From Riptortus pedestris (lineage: Eukaryota > Arthropoda > Insecta > Hemiptera > Alydidae), in NCBI GenBank assembly GCA_019009955.1, contig CM032228.1:178008501-178072500 (forward strand): a stretch of 64,000 nt of DNA. The letters are read 5' to 3'. Both the position numbers and the translations under genes were made by a program. Of the stretch, positions 11,576 to 21,218 are shown in pieces (position 1 is the first letter of the stretch; each line of letters begins with the position of its first letter). A model generated the notes under the pieces. It had not been told where the DNA came from. It saw only the letters and a program-made list of their open reading frames with translations, and ran no database searches.

Positions 11576-11676
11576 CGGACCTCATTTTCGTCATCTCCTG
11601 GGTAGGATCGATGGACATTTGAAGAAATTTTTCGAAAATCTCAATAGCTGATTTCCCTTAAGGGAAATCTGCTAAA
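11056..11676 (-). mobile_element. HX element, near full length
   Basis: Minus-strand copy with the 5' palindrome at about 11650-11673. It lacks about 24 bp just inside the palindrome (the 'gtactcatgacgcg' region of other copies). It has an internal (TA)n of about 50 bp at 11514-11567 and a C-rich run at 11379-11396, and ends at the 3' hairpin half 'gcagcccc'. The segment just inside the 3' end (11090-11225) is GC-richer and of the same subtype as the copy at 35036-35712. The last ~15 bp of the canonical 3' end are missing. Confidence 0.8.
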
Positions 11677-14182
11677 ATGATATTTCATAGAAGTATGAAA
11701 AATCATTTTATAGTTTAAGCATATGAAATATGGAAATAAGTGTAATACCTTGACGTTTGAAGTAAACATTTAAAACCGGCGAGAATTAAGTCCCTAGGAA
11801 AACAATATGAATGACTGAAAATACAAAGTTGACTTTCTTAAAGGTAGTAGGGTATAGATAACATGTATTTTGAACCAATAATTAATGCGAAAAAAAAAAC
11901 TTCTGAAAACTGAAAAGAGCAAATTACTTATCAGATCATTTTTATGTTATTATGGAAATATTATACACGTATAATGTGTTATATGCGAGTAAAATAACTC
12001 GTCTTGTAAAGTTTAAATAAATATGAGCACATACGAGCTTACAGAGGAAAAGAATAATAGTTACAAAATTGTTGTCCCTAAAAAGTTATAAAATTTTACA
12101 TATACATATAAATGTATATGTAAAGTTTCATAATTTCATAGTGACAATAATCTTGTAATTATTAAGTTGTCTTTAGTTTATGTTCGTATGTTTGATTCAT
12201 TTGTTTCCACTTAAAACAAAAAAACAAAAACGAGTAATTCTACTCATAATACAAGTATAAAACAGTATGCCATATAAATGTGCCCTCATTGTCTAAATTC
12301 TTACTTACAACATATAAGTAGGGCAAGAATGGAGTATAAATTAATGTCGTAGACTGCATGCTCTTACTAGCCATTTAGCAACCAGGTCTTTGCAAGGGCT
12401 TAGCTCCTTTAAGACTATGAGACTTGTCAGCCCCAGAATATAATTTTAAAGTTGAGGTGGCGAATGATGGAAATATCACTGAATCCTGAAACTAATAAAG
12501 TAAAGCAAATGAAATTTTGATATCGTCTCCTGTATTCAGCTTTTAAGTAATATTTATTGTCTTCGTCATAACCACCATTATCTCCATTAGAAGGTTATTA
12601 TTTTAGATCATAGTAGAGAGTCAACTTTTAAGTGGATTGTTGTTCATGTTGTAATCATTATTGCATTCAGTCACTTTTCCAAAATGCCTGTCACTCTCCC
12701 GTTAAGGAGCCTAAATTTATGGGGGGTGGGGAGAATATTATCATAATGACTCTCATTGTAAGGATAGTAACGGCTGAAAATCTGTATTCATCGATTTTTA
12801 AATGTGATGCATTTTGTAGAAAAACTGCGCTGTATATCAGAAAGAAATGTCCTGGCTTTTAAAAATTACACAAAATTCATGTGGCAACTGTATTTACATG
12901 AAAATGATGCTTGTCAAAATACTATGGAATCCGGAAATTAGACTGTTCTAAACAATATCAAATGGCAAAACAAAAGTGGAAATAATATTTTTTGTAACAT
13001 AGTATAATACAAAATGGCTGAGGTGCGTACAACAGAAGCTAGTATTAGCAGATAATGTAGAAAATAGTTTAACTTATTATACTATATAATACTCTAATAT
13101 GGTCCTATAGCCTCAAGTTCAGCCAAGCCTAAGATCTTGAACGTACTAAATGCAATGAACAACATGGGTCACCGCCAAAGAGGAAGTGCTTTGAGAAGCC
13201 GTCCACCGGTCAGCTTATATTCAGACTCAATACTCCACTTGATATGAGACGAGATTTCCTGCTAGCAGCTCACTTAGATAAAGCTGAATCGATAGCATGT
13301 CGTCCATGTATTCAATCAGGTTCTAACAATGATGCATTTAGGCATGAACCCCAGAACCCATCAGTTTTAGGTATATTGAATATATAATGAACCCTGATTC
13401 AGGCATCAGCCGATTTCTTCGCCTAAAAACGCTCCTTAGCTTATTATTAACTCATTTTCATAATTTCATCAATCTTAACCTATCTCGGCTGCGATTTTTA
13501 AAAACCTCTTCCATAAATCTATACGTGAAAAAAACTAAATCATTGCGTATTTAGTGATGCATCTAAACCTTTCAATGGCGTATATTTATTGGCAACAGTA
13601 GGAATCATGCGATCTCAAAAAGGAATCTGAAAAAAGGATGAAGAACATATAACACCTTTTATATTAATTTTGTCAGTCACCAAGCTATAAATTCAGCAAT
13701 AACATACACAGGCAATACACTTTGACTGATAAAGACAGTTATGAACGATGTACAATTTGAAATTAACACATAGACATATGTGGTGTAGTTCGGAACATCA
13801 TTTTGTGAAACTTGTGAGCTTACCATAATACGCTTACTGACCAAGTGTAGAAAACAGTTCGTCATTAAGCATTCTGTCGATCTCGACTTTCCTAATGGCA
13901 TTCAGAAACTGGTGAGAATTACTGACCATACACTCTATATTTGCACAACACTATGCTATATTAGCTTATTGAAGACATAAAGATCAGTAGATTCCTATAT
14001 AAAATCTTTAGTCAGAAGCCAGAATTATACCAAATTAAAAAAAAATGTTCAATCAGAACTATGAAATGGCAATTAAATTCATTGGCTTTCGTTTAAGTCA
14101 GCTAATAATGTAATAGATAAGAAATAATAATATCATAGATGATAAATAAGGTGTAAAGAATTATTCAGTAAAACGATGAAAA
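11677..14182. other. Mostly featureless; coding-like relic near 13165-13376
   Basis: AT-rich sequence without recognised genes. One plus-strand stretch from about 13165 to 13376 stays open for about 70 codons without an initiating Met and has less biased composition (for example 'NTPLDMRRDFLLAAHLDKAE'). I do not recognise the family. It could be a dead transposon fragment or an exon. Confidence 0.3.
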
Positions 14183-14378
14183 TCTCATATAGTAAACCTA
14201 GAGTGGCGAGTTCGATTACCGCCTGGACGATAGGAATTTATTTAGTGACGAACTCATTAAAACAATTCTTAGATCACCCTGTCTAGAAAATGGTGGGTAA
14301 CCTGTAGATAAGTCTTCCCAATTAGCCATAGTTAGAAAAAAGTGGACGTTAATAAATAATAATAATAATAATAATAAT
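14183..14378 (+). mobile_element. tRNA-derived SINE copy, 5' truncated
   Basis: Begins near the second half of the tRNA-like head with a recognisable B box ('gagttcgattaccgcc', 14209-14224) and continues through the SINE body. It ends in the diagnostic 3' phrase 'gtggacgttaataaataat' followed by an (AAT)n tail to about 14378. It lies just outside the truncated HX copy at 14428 and is inverted relative to the SINE on that copy's other side. Confidence 0.85.
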
Positions 14379-14427
14379 ATAGAATATATCTGAGGTTAAA
14401 ATCATAAGCACACTCTTCACAAATCAT

Positions 14428-14570
14428 CAAAACCACCCCTCTAAACCCCCCCCCTCCCACTGGTCCGATTTTAGCCATTAACGAACTTGATCTTTCTTTT
14501 TACATAAAATTTTTAAATATCGAGTTTGGTAACGATCAAACAAAAATTGCGACCGCTAGAGCAGTAACAG

Positions 14571-14624
<54 letters not shown>

Positions 14625-14765
14625 ATATATATAGACAGTTTTGAACGGACCTCATTTTCGTCATCTACTAGGTAGGATCGATGGACATTTGAAGAAAAAA
14701 TTCAAAAATTCCGTCATGAGTACAACCTCAATAGCTGACTTCCCTCAAGGGAAATCCGCTAAAAC
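14428..14765 (-). mobile_element. HX element, 3' part missing
   Basis: Minus-strand copy holding the 5' palindrome (about 14741-14760), the conserved 5' half, an internal TA array with ATCT interruptions (14574-14633) and the C-run block. It stops at the C-run block and lacks the rest of the body and the 3' hairpin. It sits between two SINEs in opposite orientation. Confidence 0.8.
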
Positions 14766-14804
14766 ATACGGATCGCAAATGATGTGAAGTATGTAACTAA
14801 TAAA

Positions 14805-15023
14805 TTAATAATTATAATTATTTATTAACGTCCACTTTTTGCAACTAAGGCTAATTGGGACGGGTTATCTGCAGGTAACCACCCATTTCTAGCCAGGGTG
14901 GGACTTAAGAATGTTATTTAATGAATTCCGTCACTAAATAATTTCCTTTGCTCTCTACTCTCTAGGTTTACCATGTGAGATTAAGGACAACGCTTTAACT
15001 CACATGGCTAACCTGAGCCCCAT
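14805..15023 (-). mobile_element. tRNA-derived SINE copy
   Basis: On the minus strand it runs from 'ggggctcaggttagccatgt' (15017 downwards; A-box-like region) to the 3' phrase equivalent to 'gtggacgttaataaata' near 14818. The tail has decayed to an AT-rich mix. The B-box region has lost its consensus in this copy. Confidence 0.85.
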
Positions 15024-15826
15024 AAATTAATAAGTCAAAGTAAATACTTTTGAAGAAAATCATACTTATTAATATTATTACTAAAGAACCGTTTAAGAAT
15101 GGGCCCTGAATGTGAGAATGTCGCAATGTATACAGGGATAAAAGCACTTAACCCTCTACTGGTTCATATAGGCCAAGCATAGGGGAGAGGATGCCTTAAG
15201 GTCGGCACGGATCAATGAGGAATGAAGTGGGGCTTTCAAGGGCATATTTTCCCTTACCCACCCAATTTATAGCCGGTAATGGACTCCTTTTCTCACTCAA
15301 TTCCAAAAGGGGACCAATTTTACCCTTATATCTTTTATCTTCAAAGAGGTACCTACATACAAAGGGAATGATGTGGATAATTTCTCTTCTTATTAAGGGC
15401 CCCGGCATGAGAGCTAGTTTTATACTTCCTTTTTAAAAAATAAAGAACTACCTTTCAGAAAGCAGATTTCACAGTTATGGCTGCTCTAATGGCACTCAAG
15501 AAGGAAAAGAAAAATGATTGTATAAATGGAATTTAATGAAAATGCTCCAAATAACTTCCAGTAAAGCATTTCTCAACAAGTAATACCCGCCTCAACATAT
15601 CAATTGAAGAACGAATCAATGAACCACTGCATAACCTCTGTCTTGCTTCCGAGTTCCGCAAAATCTGCATATACGAAGAATTTATGCATCTGGTATACAT
15701 TTAATTTCCCATTTACCGAAACAGAATGGAAGCTATAATTGTATTGGTTCTATTCACACTCAGTTATTTCCCATTGGGCCAGAGCGAGGACCATCGCCAG
15801 ATTTATGTCCTTGTCAGTCGCACAGG

Positions 15827-15828
<2 letters not shown>
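15024..15828. other. No recognised feature; GC-richer patch at 15170-15440
   Basis: The patch supports short open frames on both strands over the same bases (15196-15408 minus, 15215-15436 plus). They cannot both be real and neither resembles a family I know. Nothing else is recognised here. Confidence 0.4.

Positions 15829-15923
<95 letters not shown>
15829..15923. repeat. (CA)n followed by (TA)n microsatellite
   Basis: A CA array at 15829-15867 passes into a TA array at 15868-15923. The TA array abuts the left end of the Helitron-like element. Confidence 0.95.
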
Positions 15924-15924
<1 letters not shown>

Positions 15925-16460
15925 TAGCGGACCCGGCAAACGTTGACGCATGACATTTCAAGCGATAAGGATATTAAATTTAATAATATTATGTTTAAAA
16001 AGCTACTTTTAATAACACAAAAAACAATATTTGTTATGTGTACGTTTGCCTAAAAACAAATAGAAAATAAAATATCGTTAATTTTTTATTCAGACCTCCC
16101 TTATAACCCCCACTCCCGTTTGAACCTAAAAAATGTAATATAGCTTATAATTATGGAAGAATAAATGCTAATGCTAAGTTCGGTTCAATCGTTAGTGCCC
16201 AATAAAACTGTTGGCTCCCATTTTAATGTTTAGTGTATATCTCGTTTATACTTTGTTATACGACAAAAGTGAATATGACAAAATTTACTCTAGATAACAA
16301 AATAAACGACTTTTATCCTGTGCATATTTGTCGAAAAACCAATAGGAAACGAAATATCACTATTTTAAATTTTAGGCATCCCTTACAACCCCCCCCCTCC
16401 TGCTCCATGTGCCGGGCTGATTTGTGACGCTAAACCACCCAGGGTGTCACCGAAACGCGA

Positions 16461-16464
<4 letters not shown>
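15924..16464 (+). mobile_element. Non-autonomous Helitron-like element (Lep1-type)
   Basis: The left end 'ctagcggacccggcaaacgt' (15924-15943) matches the start I recall for a very widespread arthropod Helitron-like repeat ('ctagctgacccggcaaacgt'). The right end reads 'gggtgtcaccgaaacgcg' (16442-16459) and is followed by a TA array. The interior is non-coding; the 64-codon frame at 16233-16427 is not protein-like. Both flanks are TA arrays, so the element either inserts into such arrays or carries them. Identification rests on terminal phrases remembered from the family, not on a database search. Confidence 0.7.

Positions 16465-16508
<44 letters not shown>
16465..16508. repeat. (TA)n microsatellite
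   Basis: About 22 TA units immediately after the Helitron-like element. Confidence 0.95.
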
Positions 16509-16511
<3 letters not shown>

Positions 16512-17747
16512 TTATATATATGTTTGATGTGATATGTTCATAGAATTAACACTCTTAAAATGTTCCTTAGTCATATTTGTTCATTTTTGGTGTCAGTTGC
16601 ATATCCACTTTCTTTAGGAGGTTAACAGACGTTCAAATGCCGTCGGGATGTAAATCTGCGCACTATAGCAAGTGTTCTTAAATCGATGAAAAATGTAAAC
16701 TTAACTACTGCATTAGCACCAATACATTTTCAACGAATGGCAGTAATTATGATTTCAAAAAGTTTACTCAATGAGAAACATATTAATGTAAATATGGGGG
16801 TGCATTGTTTATGTATATTGGGGTATTTTAGATATAGTGTGTATATAATGTATATATACACAGATATTTCAAATATAGCTTCAAATTATATTTACACAAA
16901 CAATAAGTTTTCTTGTGTTTATAAACTTATTTAAATCCATTACTTTATTTTTTCTATGTATTTAATTAAGGGGATTCCAAACAAGCTCCATCAATTGCGT
17001 TTATATTAATGCCCTCTAAAATATACAAACAAGAAAGTAATAATAATATTTAAATAAAAACTACAGAAAAAAGAAAACCCTAAGAGATAAACTACACAAT
17101 TGTACTTTTAACAATTACTTTTTAAATGTTTAATGGTATTGTTCATGATGATGTACTTTAGTAACGTGAGCACATTCTGTATCCTAACTGTATTTACTGA
17201 GTAAGTCCGTTGCAGAATATATAAGTAGGGGCTGTATGGTAATTTTTAAATTACGAACGTACCGTTGCATTATTGAAAAAATGGTGCGTCTGGCCTTTTC
17301 ATTAAATGTAATTGCCTTGGTTCAGTTATTAATTTAGCTAGAAAGTCTTTTGATTTCTGCTAAGCATTGTGTAAAATTAGTGTCATTCAGAGATTTGAGT
17401 TGCTTTAGTTGTATTTGTAGTGTAATACTAAAGGGTTTGTGATTCCTTTATAATGATAATCATTAAAATTGGAAAATGCTTAGTTGGGATAACCAATTCG
17501 CTACATAAATAAGCCAATATATAAAGAAAACCACCATAATATATTTACTACAATTGATTTACACTGGCTTCATCATTTATTTTGTTTAAAATACAATTTT
17601 TAGTGAACGAAAGTAACTCACACTTTACCTTTTTTTTTTTTAAACAATCACTATGAAGCGATTAAATGATGAAATCTCGTCTATCTGAAAGGTAAATCAA
17701 GCTTCTGTTAGTGGAAAAATTGAAATATATCAAATCAAAAGGGTCCC
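16509..17747. other. No recognised feature
   Basis: AT-rich sequence. The 82-codon frame at 16686-16934 is Ile/Tyr/Asn-rich without domain-like features, and I do not consider it a gene. Confidence 0.5.
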
Positions 17748-18672
17748 TTAGAGGAAATCAGCTACTATGTCTAAAAGAATCATTAGATACTTTCAGTAGA
17801 ATATATGAATATACATACTTGTCTGTTACCTCTTATGCGTAATTCTTATTTGATCGTATCCAACCTCTATGTATAAGCGTCTCATACAAAACTAAAGATT
17901 GTGTTCTTAATGGCTGACATCGAACTTGTGGGAGGGGAGGGGAAATTTAGAGGCAGGGAATTTCAAAAATTCGAATTATCTCCGTTATTAAACGTCGGAT
18001 CGAAAAATTGTATAAAACCAATCTTATTGCAAATAGACTTCACTATAATTATATTACAATCTTTGATTCTCTATCTATAGTATTAACAGAGATATTTAAT
18101 TTTTTTAGTTTTCACAACTCACTAAAACCCAGCTCCGACTAATGTCATATTGGCCATAAGGTGTTGATATAACATATCTTAAACCACTTTATTCTCATCT
18201 TAAATACCAAATATTTTTTTTATTAAACTTTTACTGTGCAAGATACATGCGATGACAATGACGTCATCAGTTAAATTTTCAGATCGTAAATCGAAAATAC
18301 TTATCTCTTCTATGACCACACTCGATATTTAACTGTTTCATTAGGCAGTAAAGATCGTATTAGTTAACGGCTTAAATCGTGGGATGTGGCGGAAGTGAGA
18401 GTGGGAATTTCGAAAATTCAAAATGTCGCCTGTGCTAACCGTGTCGAAAAATGTTGTAGACCCAGTCCGTAACATTGTTACTATTGCAGCTCTATGCATT
18501 TTTCGGTAACTCAAGTACTAATTGGGTTATTCTTACTTTCTTGTTTTCTGCCTTCAGAAACATCCCCTCTTCTCCCCGTCGTTTTTCATTATATAAAAAT
18601 AGAGAATGTGGCCACTGATGCTTTATACTAGGAGCTGATGGGAAATCTGCTTAGTTGACGCAGCCCCTGCGC
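17748..18672 (+). mobile_element. Old HX copy with an internally repeated block
   Basis: It starts with an eroded 5' palindrome ('cccttagaggaaatcagcta', 17746-17765), has the 'cttgtctgtta' and 'tttgatcgt' blocks (from 17819) and the G-run block near 17930. It ends with 'gggaaatctgcttagttgac' and 'gcagcccctgcgc' at 18641-18672. The block from 'ctcgatattt' through 'gtcgaaaaatg' occurs again at 18320-18455, so the body is partly duplicated. There is no long TA tract. Divergence is much higher than in the 44-59 kb copies. Confidence 0.7.
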
Positions 18673-19642
18673 AATGAATATTTTCGGGGATGCTTCAGAG
18701 AAGCAGAAAATTGGAGCCTACCTGTTTTCTTAATAATTATAATTTCATTAACATAAAAAATAAAAAATAAATATAAATAGGTACCACAGAAGCAAGAAAA
18801 TTGGAGGTAGGAAAACTATTGAGACATGTGCCTCTCTGCTTTGAAAATCATATTTCATGGATAAATGTTTTCAAAAATTTCATAATTAAATCCATTATTT
18901 TTTGATTCGTATAAAACGTCACATCATTACAGCTAAGAAGGGGATAATATCAAAATTATGCAATTTTATGACAACTCAAGTTTTTGAGTTGAGGGATTGT
19001 TGAATGTAATTTGCGATTTCTAATTGTCTTTAATATGGCAGCAATTGAACTAGGAAAAAAAAAATGTTCTTCCCCATGAAACATGAAAGCTGAAAAACAT
19101 TGTTCGACGATTACTGATGTTTTGCCCCTTCTCTATTCAGTAGCATAAGTTTCAGCGGATTAATTATAATTAGGTCAAAAACTCGTATAAAGGATCAGGC
19201 CTTTCTTACAGTGACATAGGGACATTAAAATGCTGGAGCCATAAGAAATATGAGGGAAATTGTTGAAATAATGAAAATGAAAAAGCTATGTGATATGTGA
19301 GAGTAATCGTGACCATAAATAGCTCGGGCGGGAGTAATTGAGTTAAATGTTTGCGTTTCATTTTCAGGTTTTCCTGAGTAATGTTTCCTAATCAAAGTTG
19401 GCGATATTTCTGGCTGTCAGCTAGCCCTATCTGTCCCCGGCGTTAGCCATGCTCCACGCCTGCCCCTTCATACATCAATTTGAAACCATACCCAATTTAC
19501 ACCGTTTTGCCCGGCCCATGCCCCTCCCTCAATCTCTTTCTCTCTCTCACACACACACACTTGTCTCACTCCCTCTCGTTCTCATTCTCCATCAGTCTAC
19601 ATATTTTATGTTTAGCTTTCTCTATTGTATACCGAAGTATAT

Positions 19643-19644
<2 letters not shown>
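18673..19644. other. No recognised feature
   Basis: AT-rich sequence. The stretch 19430-19620 is CT-rich and gives low-complexity open frames that continue into the TA array; I reject these as genes. Confidence 0.5.

Positions 19645-19702
<58 letters not shown>
19645..19702. repeat. (TA)n microsatellite
   Basis: About 29 TA units. Confidence 0.97.
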
Positions 19703-19706
<4 letters not shown>

Positions 19707-19965
19707 TGAAAGCTTACTCGAATATTATCAAAATCTATTTTCCTTAGCATTTCGACCAAATCCTTCAGCCATTTTTCAAAGGATGTGAAAAAATTCTTTC
19801 TTGTTTAATTTTTGAAAAACATTGTATATCATTTTTATGCTAATTCTTTGAAAATTACTGAGGACGTATTGTCCTTGAAAGCTAGTTAAGGAGAGACACT
19901 TAAAAAGAAGTCCAGCAAATTAGAAAAAGGACAAAATTATAAAGGGTGTCCGGTGTTAATTTTAG

Positions 19966-19975
19966 ATATAATATA

Positions 19976-20028
<53 letters not shown>
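19966..20028. repeat. (TA)n microsatellite
   Basis: About 30 TA units with one G interruption near the start. Confidence 0.95.
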
Positions 20029-20032
<4 letters not shown>

Positions 20033-20712
20033 ATTAATATATAATCTCATAAATTTTGTGTTTAATTCCTTAGCCTCGAAATATGTGGCGTTTTGTAGAA
20101 ATAGCTGAAGTAAGCGATTCTGATCCCATGGCCAACATCGAAATATTGGTTTGTTAAATTGAAACAATTTAGCCCTTATTGGAGAATTATTCCAATATTT
20201 ATTTAAAAATTAGGTCTAAATAGTTCCCAGCACTTTATTACGTGTCTCTTATTAGCTTCCTTTCTTGTACAAGTAATGTCAATTCTTTATAGACTTCAGA
20301 AATATTTAATGGCTCTTAATCATTTTTTTTTATGTCCGGTCTCATGGAAGACATAAGATAAGAAAAGGAAGGGAGTCCTTCCTGAGCTGTCATATGAGCC
20401 CTGGGGTAGGGTTACATAGCACTTCAGAAATCCTCACCTGTCAGTCAAAGGGGGAACTAAGGGTGCCTTCACCTGAAGGAGCTATCCTCTGTTCTTCCTC
20501 AGGAACAGTTCCTGAGTCGTTAGAATATGATAAAATAACTCCGAACTCCATAGCCCTTTTTACCTCAAAAATCTGATAACCAAACTGAAACTAAATTTCA
20601 AAAAAATGGAAATTATGTACCTCACCAAAAATATGTCCAAGAATTACTAAACAATTAAAGTTAACCCAAGGTGCGGACCAAACCACAATAACTTTAACCT
20701 GGTCATTGAACA
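20029..20712. other. Left flank of the Gypsy element, no recognised gene
   Basis: A 60-codon open frame at 20394-20576 (plus) has a balanced composition ('CSSSGTVPESLEYDKITPNS') and is GC-richer than its surroundings. I do not recognise a family, and it could be part of an older insertion. Otherwise nothing is visible. Confidence 0.35.
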
Positions 20713-20713
20713 T

Positions 20714-20916
20714 GTAACAGCTGGGCCGCGTTGCCCCTGGTTACCACTTAACCTAACACTGATAACAAAAGTTTAGACAGTCAGTTGCCTGTGTACCACC
20801 ATGAGGAATCTGTTTGTATTGTTCTAAAGTATTATTATTATTATTTTTGTGAAATTACAGTAACCTATTATTTGGAATCAAGACTTCATTTATTTATAGG
20901 GAACACTCCCCTATAA
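20714..20916 (+). repeat. 5' LTR
   Basis: About 205 bp, starting (T)GTAACAGCTGGG and ending CTATAA. It contains an (ATT)n run near 20830-20845 and AT-rich sequence typical of a short LTR promoter. Compared with the 3' LTR it has C for G in 'taacactgat', a 3-bp deletion plus one substitution after 'ccatgagga', and T for C in 'gaacactccc'. Confidence 0.95.
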
Positions 20917-20919
20917 AAC

Positions 20920-20942
20920 TGGTGACCCCGACGTGATTCGAA
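20920..20942 (+). other. Primer binding site, complementary to tRNA-Trp
   Basis: The sequence begins TGGTGACCCCGACGTGATT three bases after the LTR. Its reverse complement is the 3' end of tRNA-Trp (acceptor strand ...CGGGGTCA plus CCA, with the T arm ...AATCACGT). At least 19 bases pair, and up to 23 if the host T loop reads TTCGAATC. This would be the minus-strand primer. Confidence 0.85.
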
Positions 20943-21218
20943 ATGCTGAATAAGGAGGAATACCTCGCATTAGCTGAACCAGCGCTCACAGAACGTCTTC
21001 TTGAAGAAGTTCAAAAGCTGCGAGCAGAAGTCACTGAGCTTCGAATCCGAGCTCGTTCCCAGAGCCGTGAAAGAGAAAATGAAGGCAGAAGATGGTGTCT
21101 CCGTCCACGCAGTCCATCATCACCACGGAAAGGTATCTGTTATTACCACAATCGCTTCCAGGATAAAGCTAGGAAATGCACAACACCCTGCAGCTGGAAT
21201 CAGAAGCCTTTAAACTAG
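20943..21218 (+). CDS. gag: Truncated Gag (nucleocapsid part)
   Basis: This frame encodes 91 residues. The start ATG follows the primer binding site without a gap. Residues about 14-40 are Leu/Glu-rich and could form a coiled coil. An Arg/Ser/Glu-rich linker follows, and residues about 65-82 hold a Cys/His pattern, CYYH...KCTTPC. I recall this pattern at the C-terminus of Mag/Gypsy Gag proteins, just before the pol overlap. A usual Gag of this group has about 300 residues with a capsid domain ahead of this region, and that domain is absent here. The likely cause is an internal deletion between the start of gag and its 3' end. The frame ends at TAG 21216-21218, directly after a slippery heptamer. 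The peptide could still bind RNA, but a particle would need capsid from another copy. Confidence 0.75.
   Translation: MLNKEEYLALAEPALTERLLEEVQKLRAEVTELRIRARSQSRERENEGRRWCLRPRSPSSPRKGICYYHNRFQDKARKCTTPCSWNQKPLN

Noticed and set aside
15196..15436. Overlapping 70- and 73-codon frames on opposite strands
   Set aside because: Mutually exclusive, short, with no recognisable family; kept only as a note on composition.
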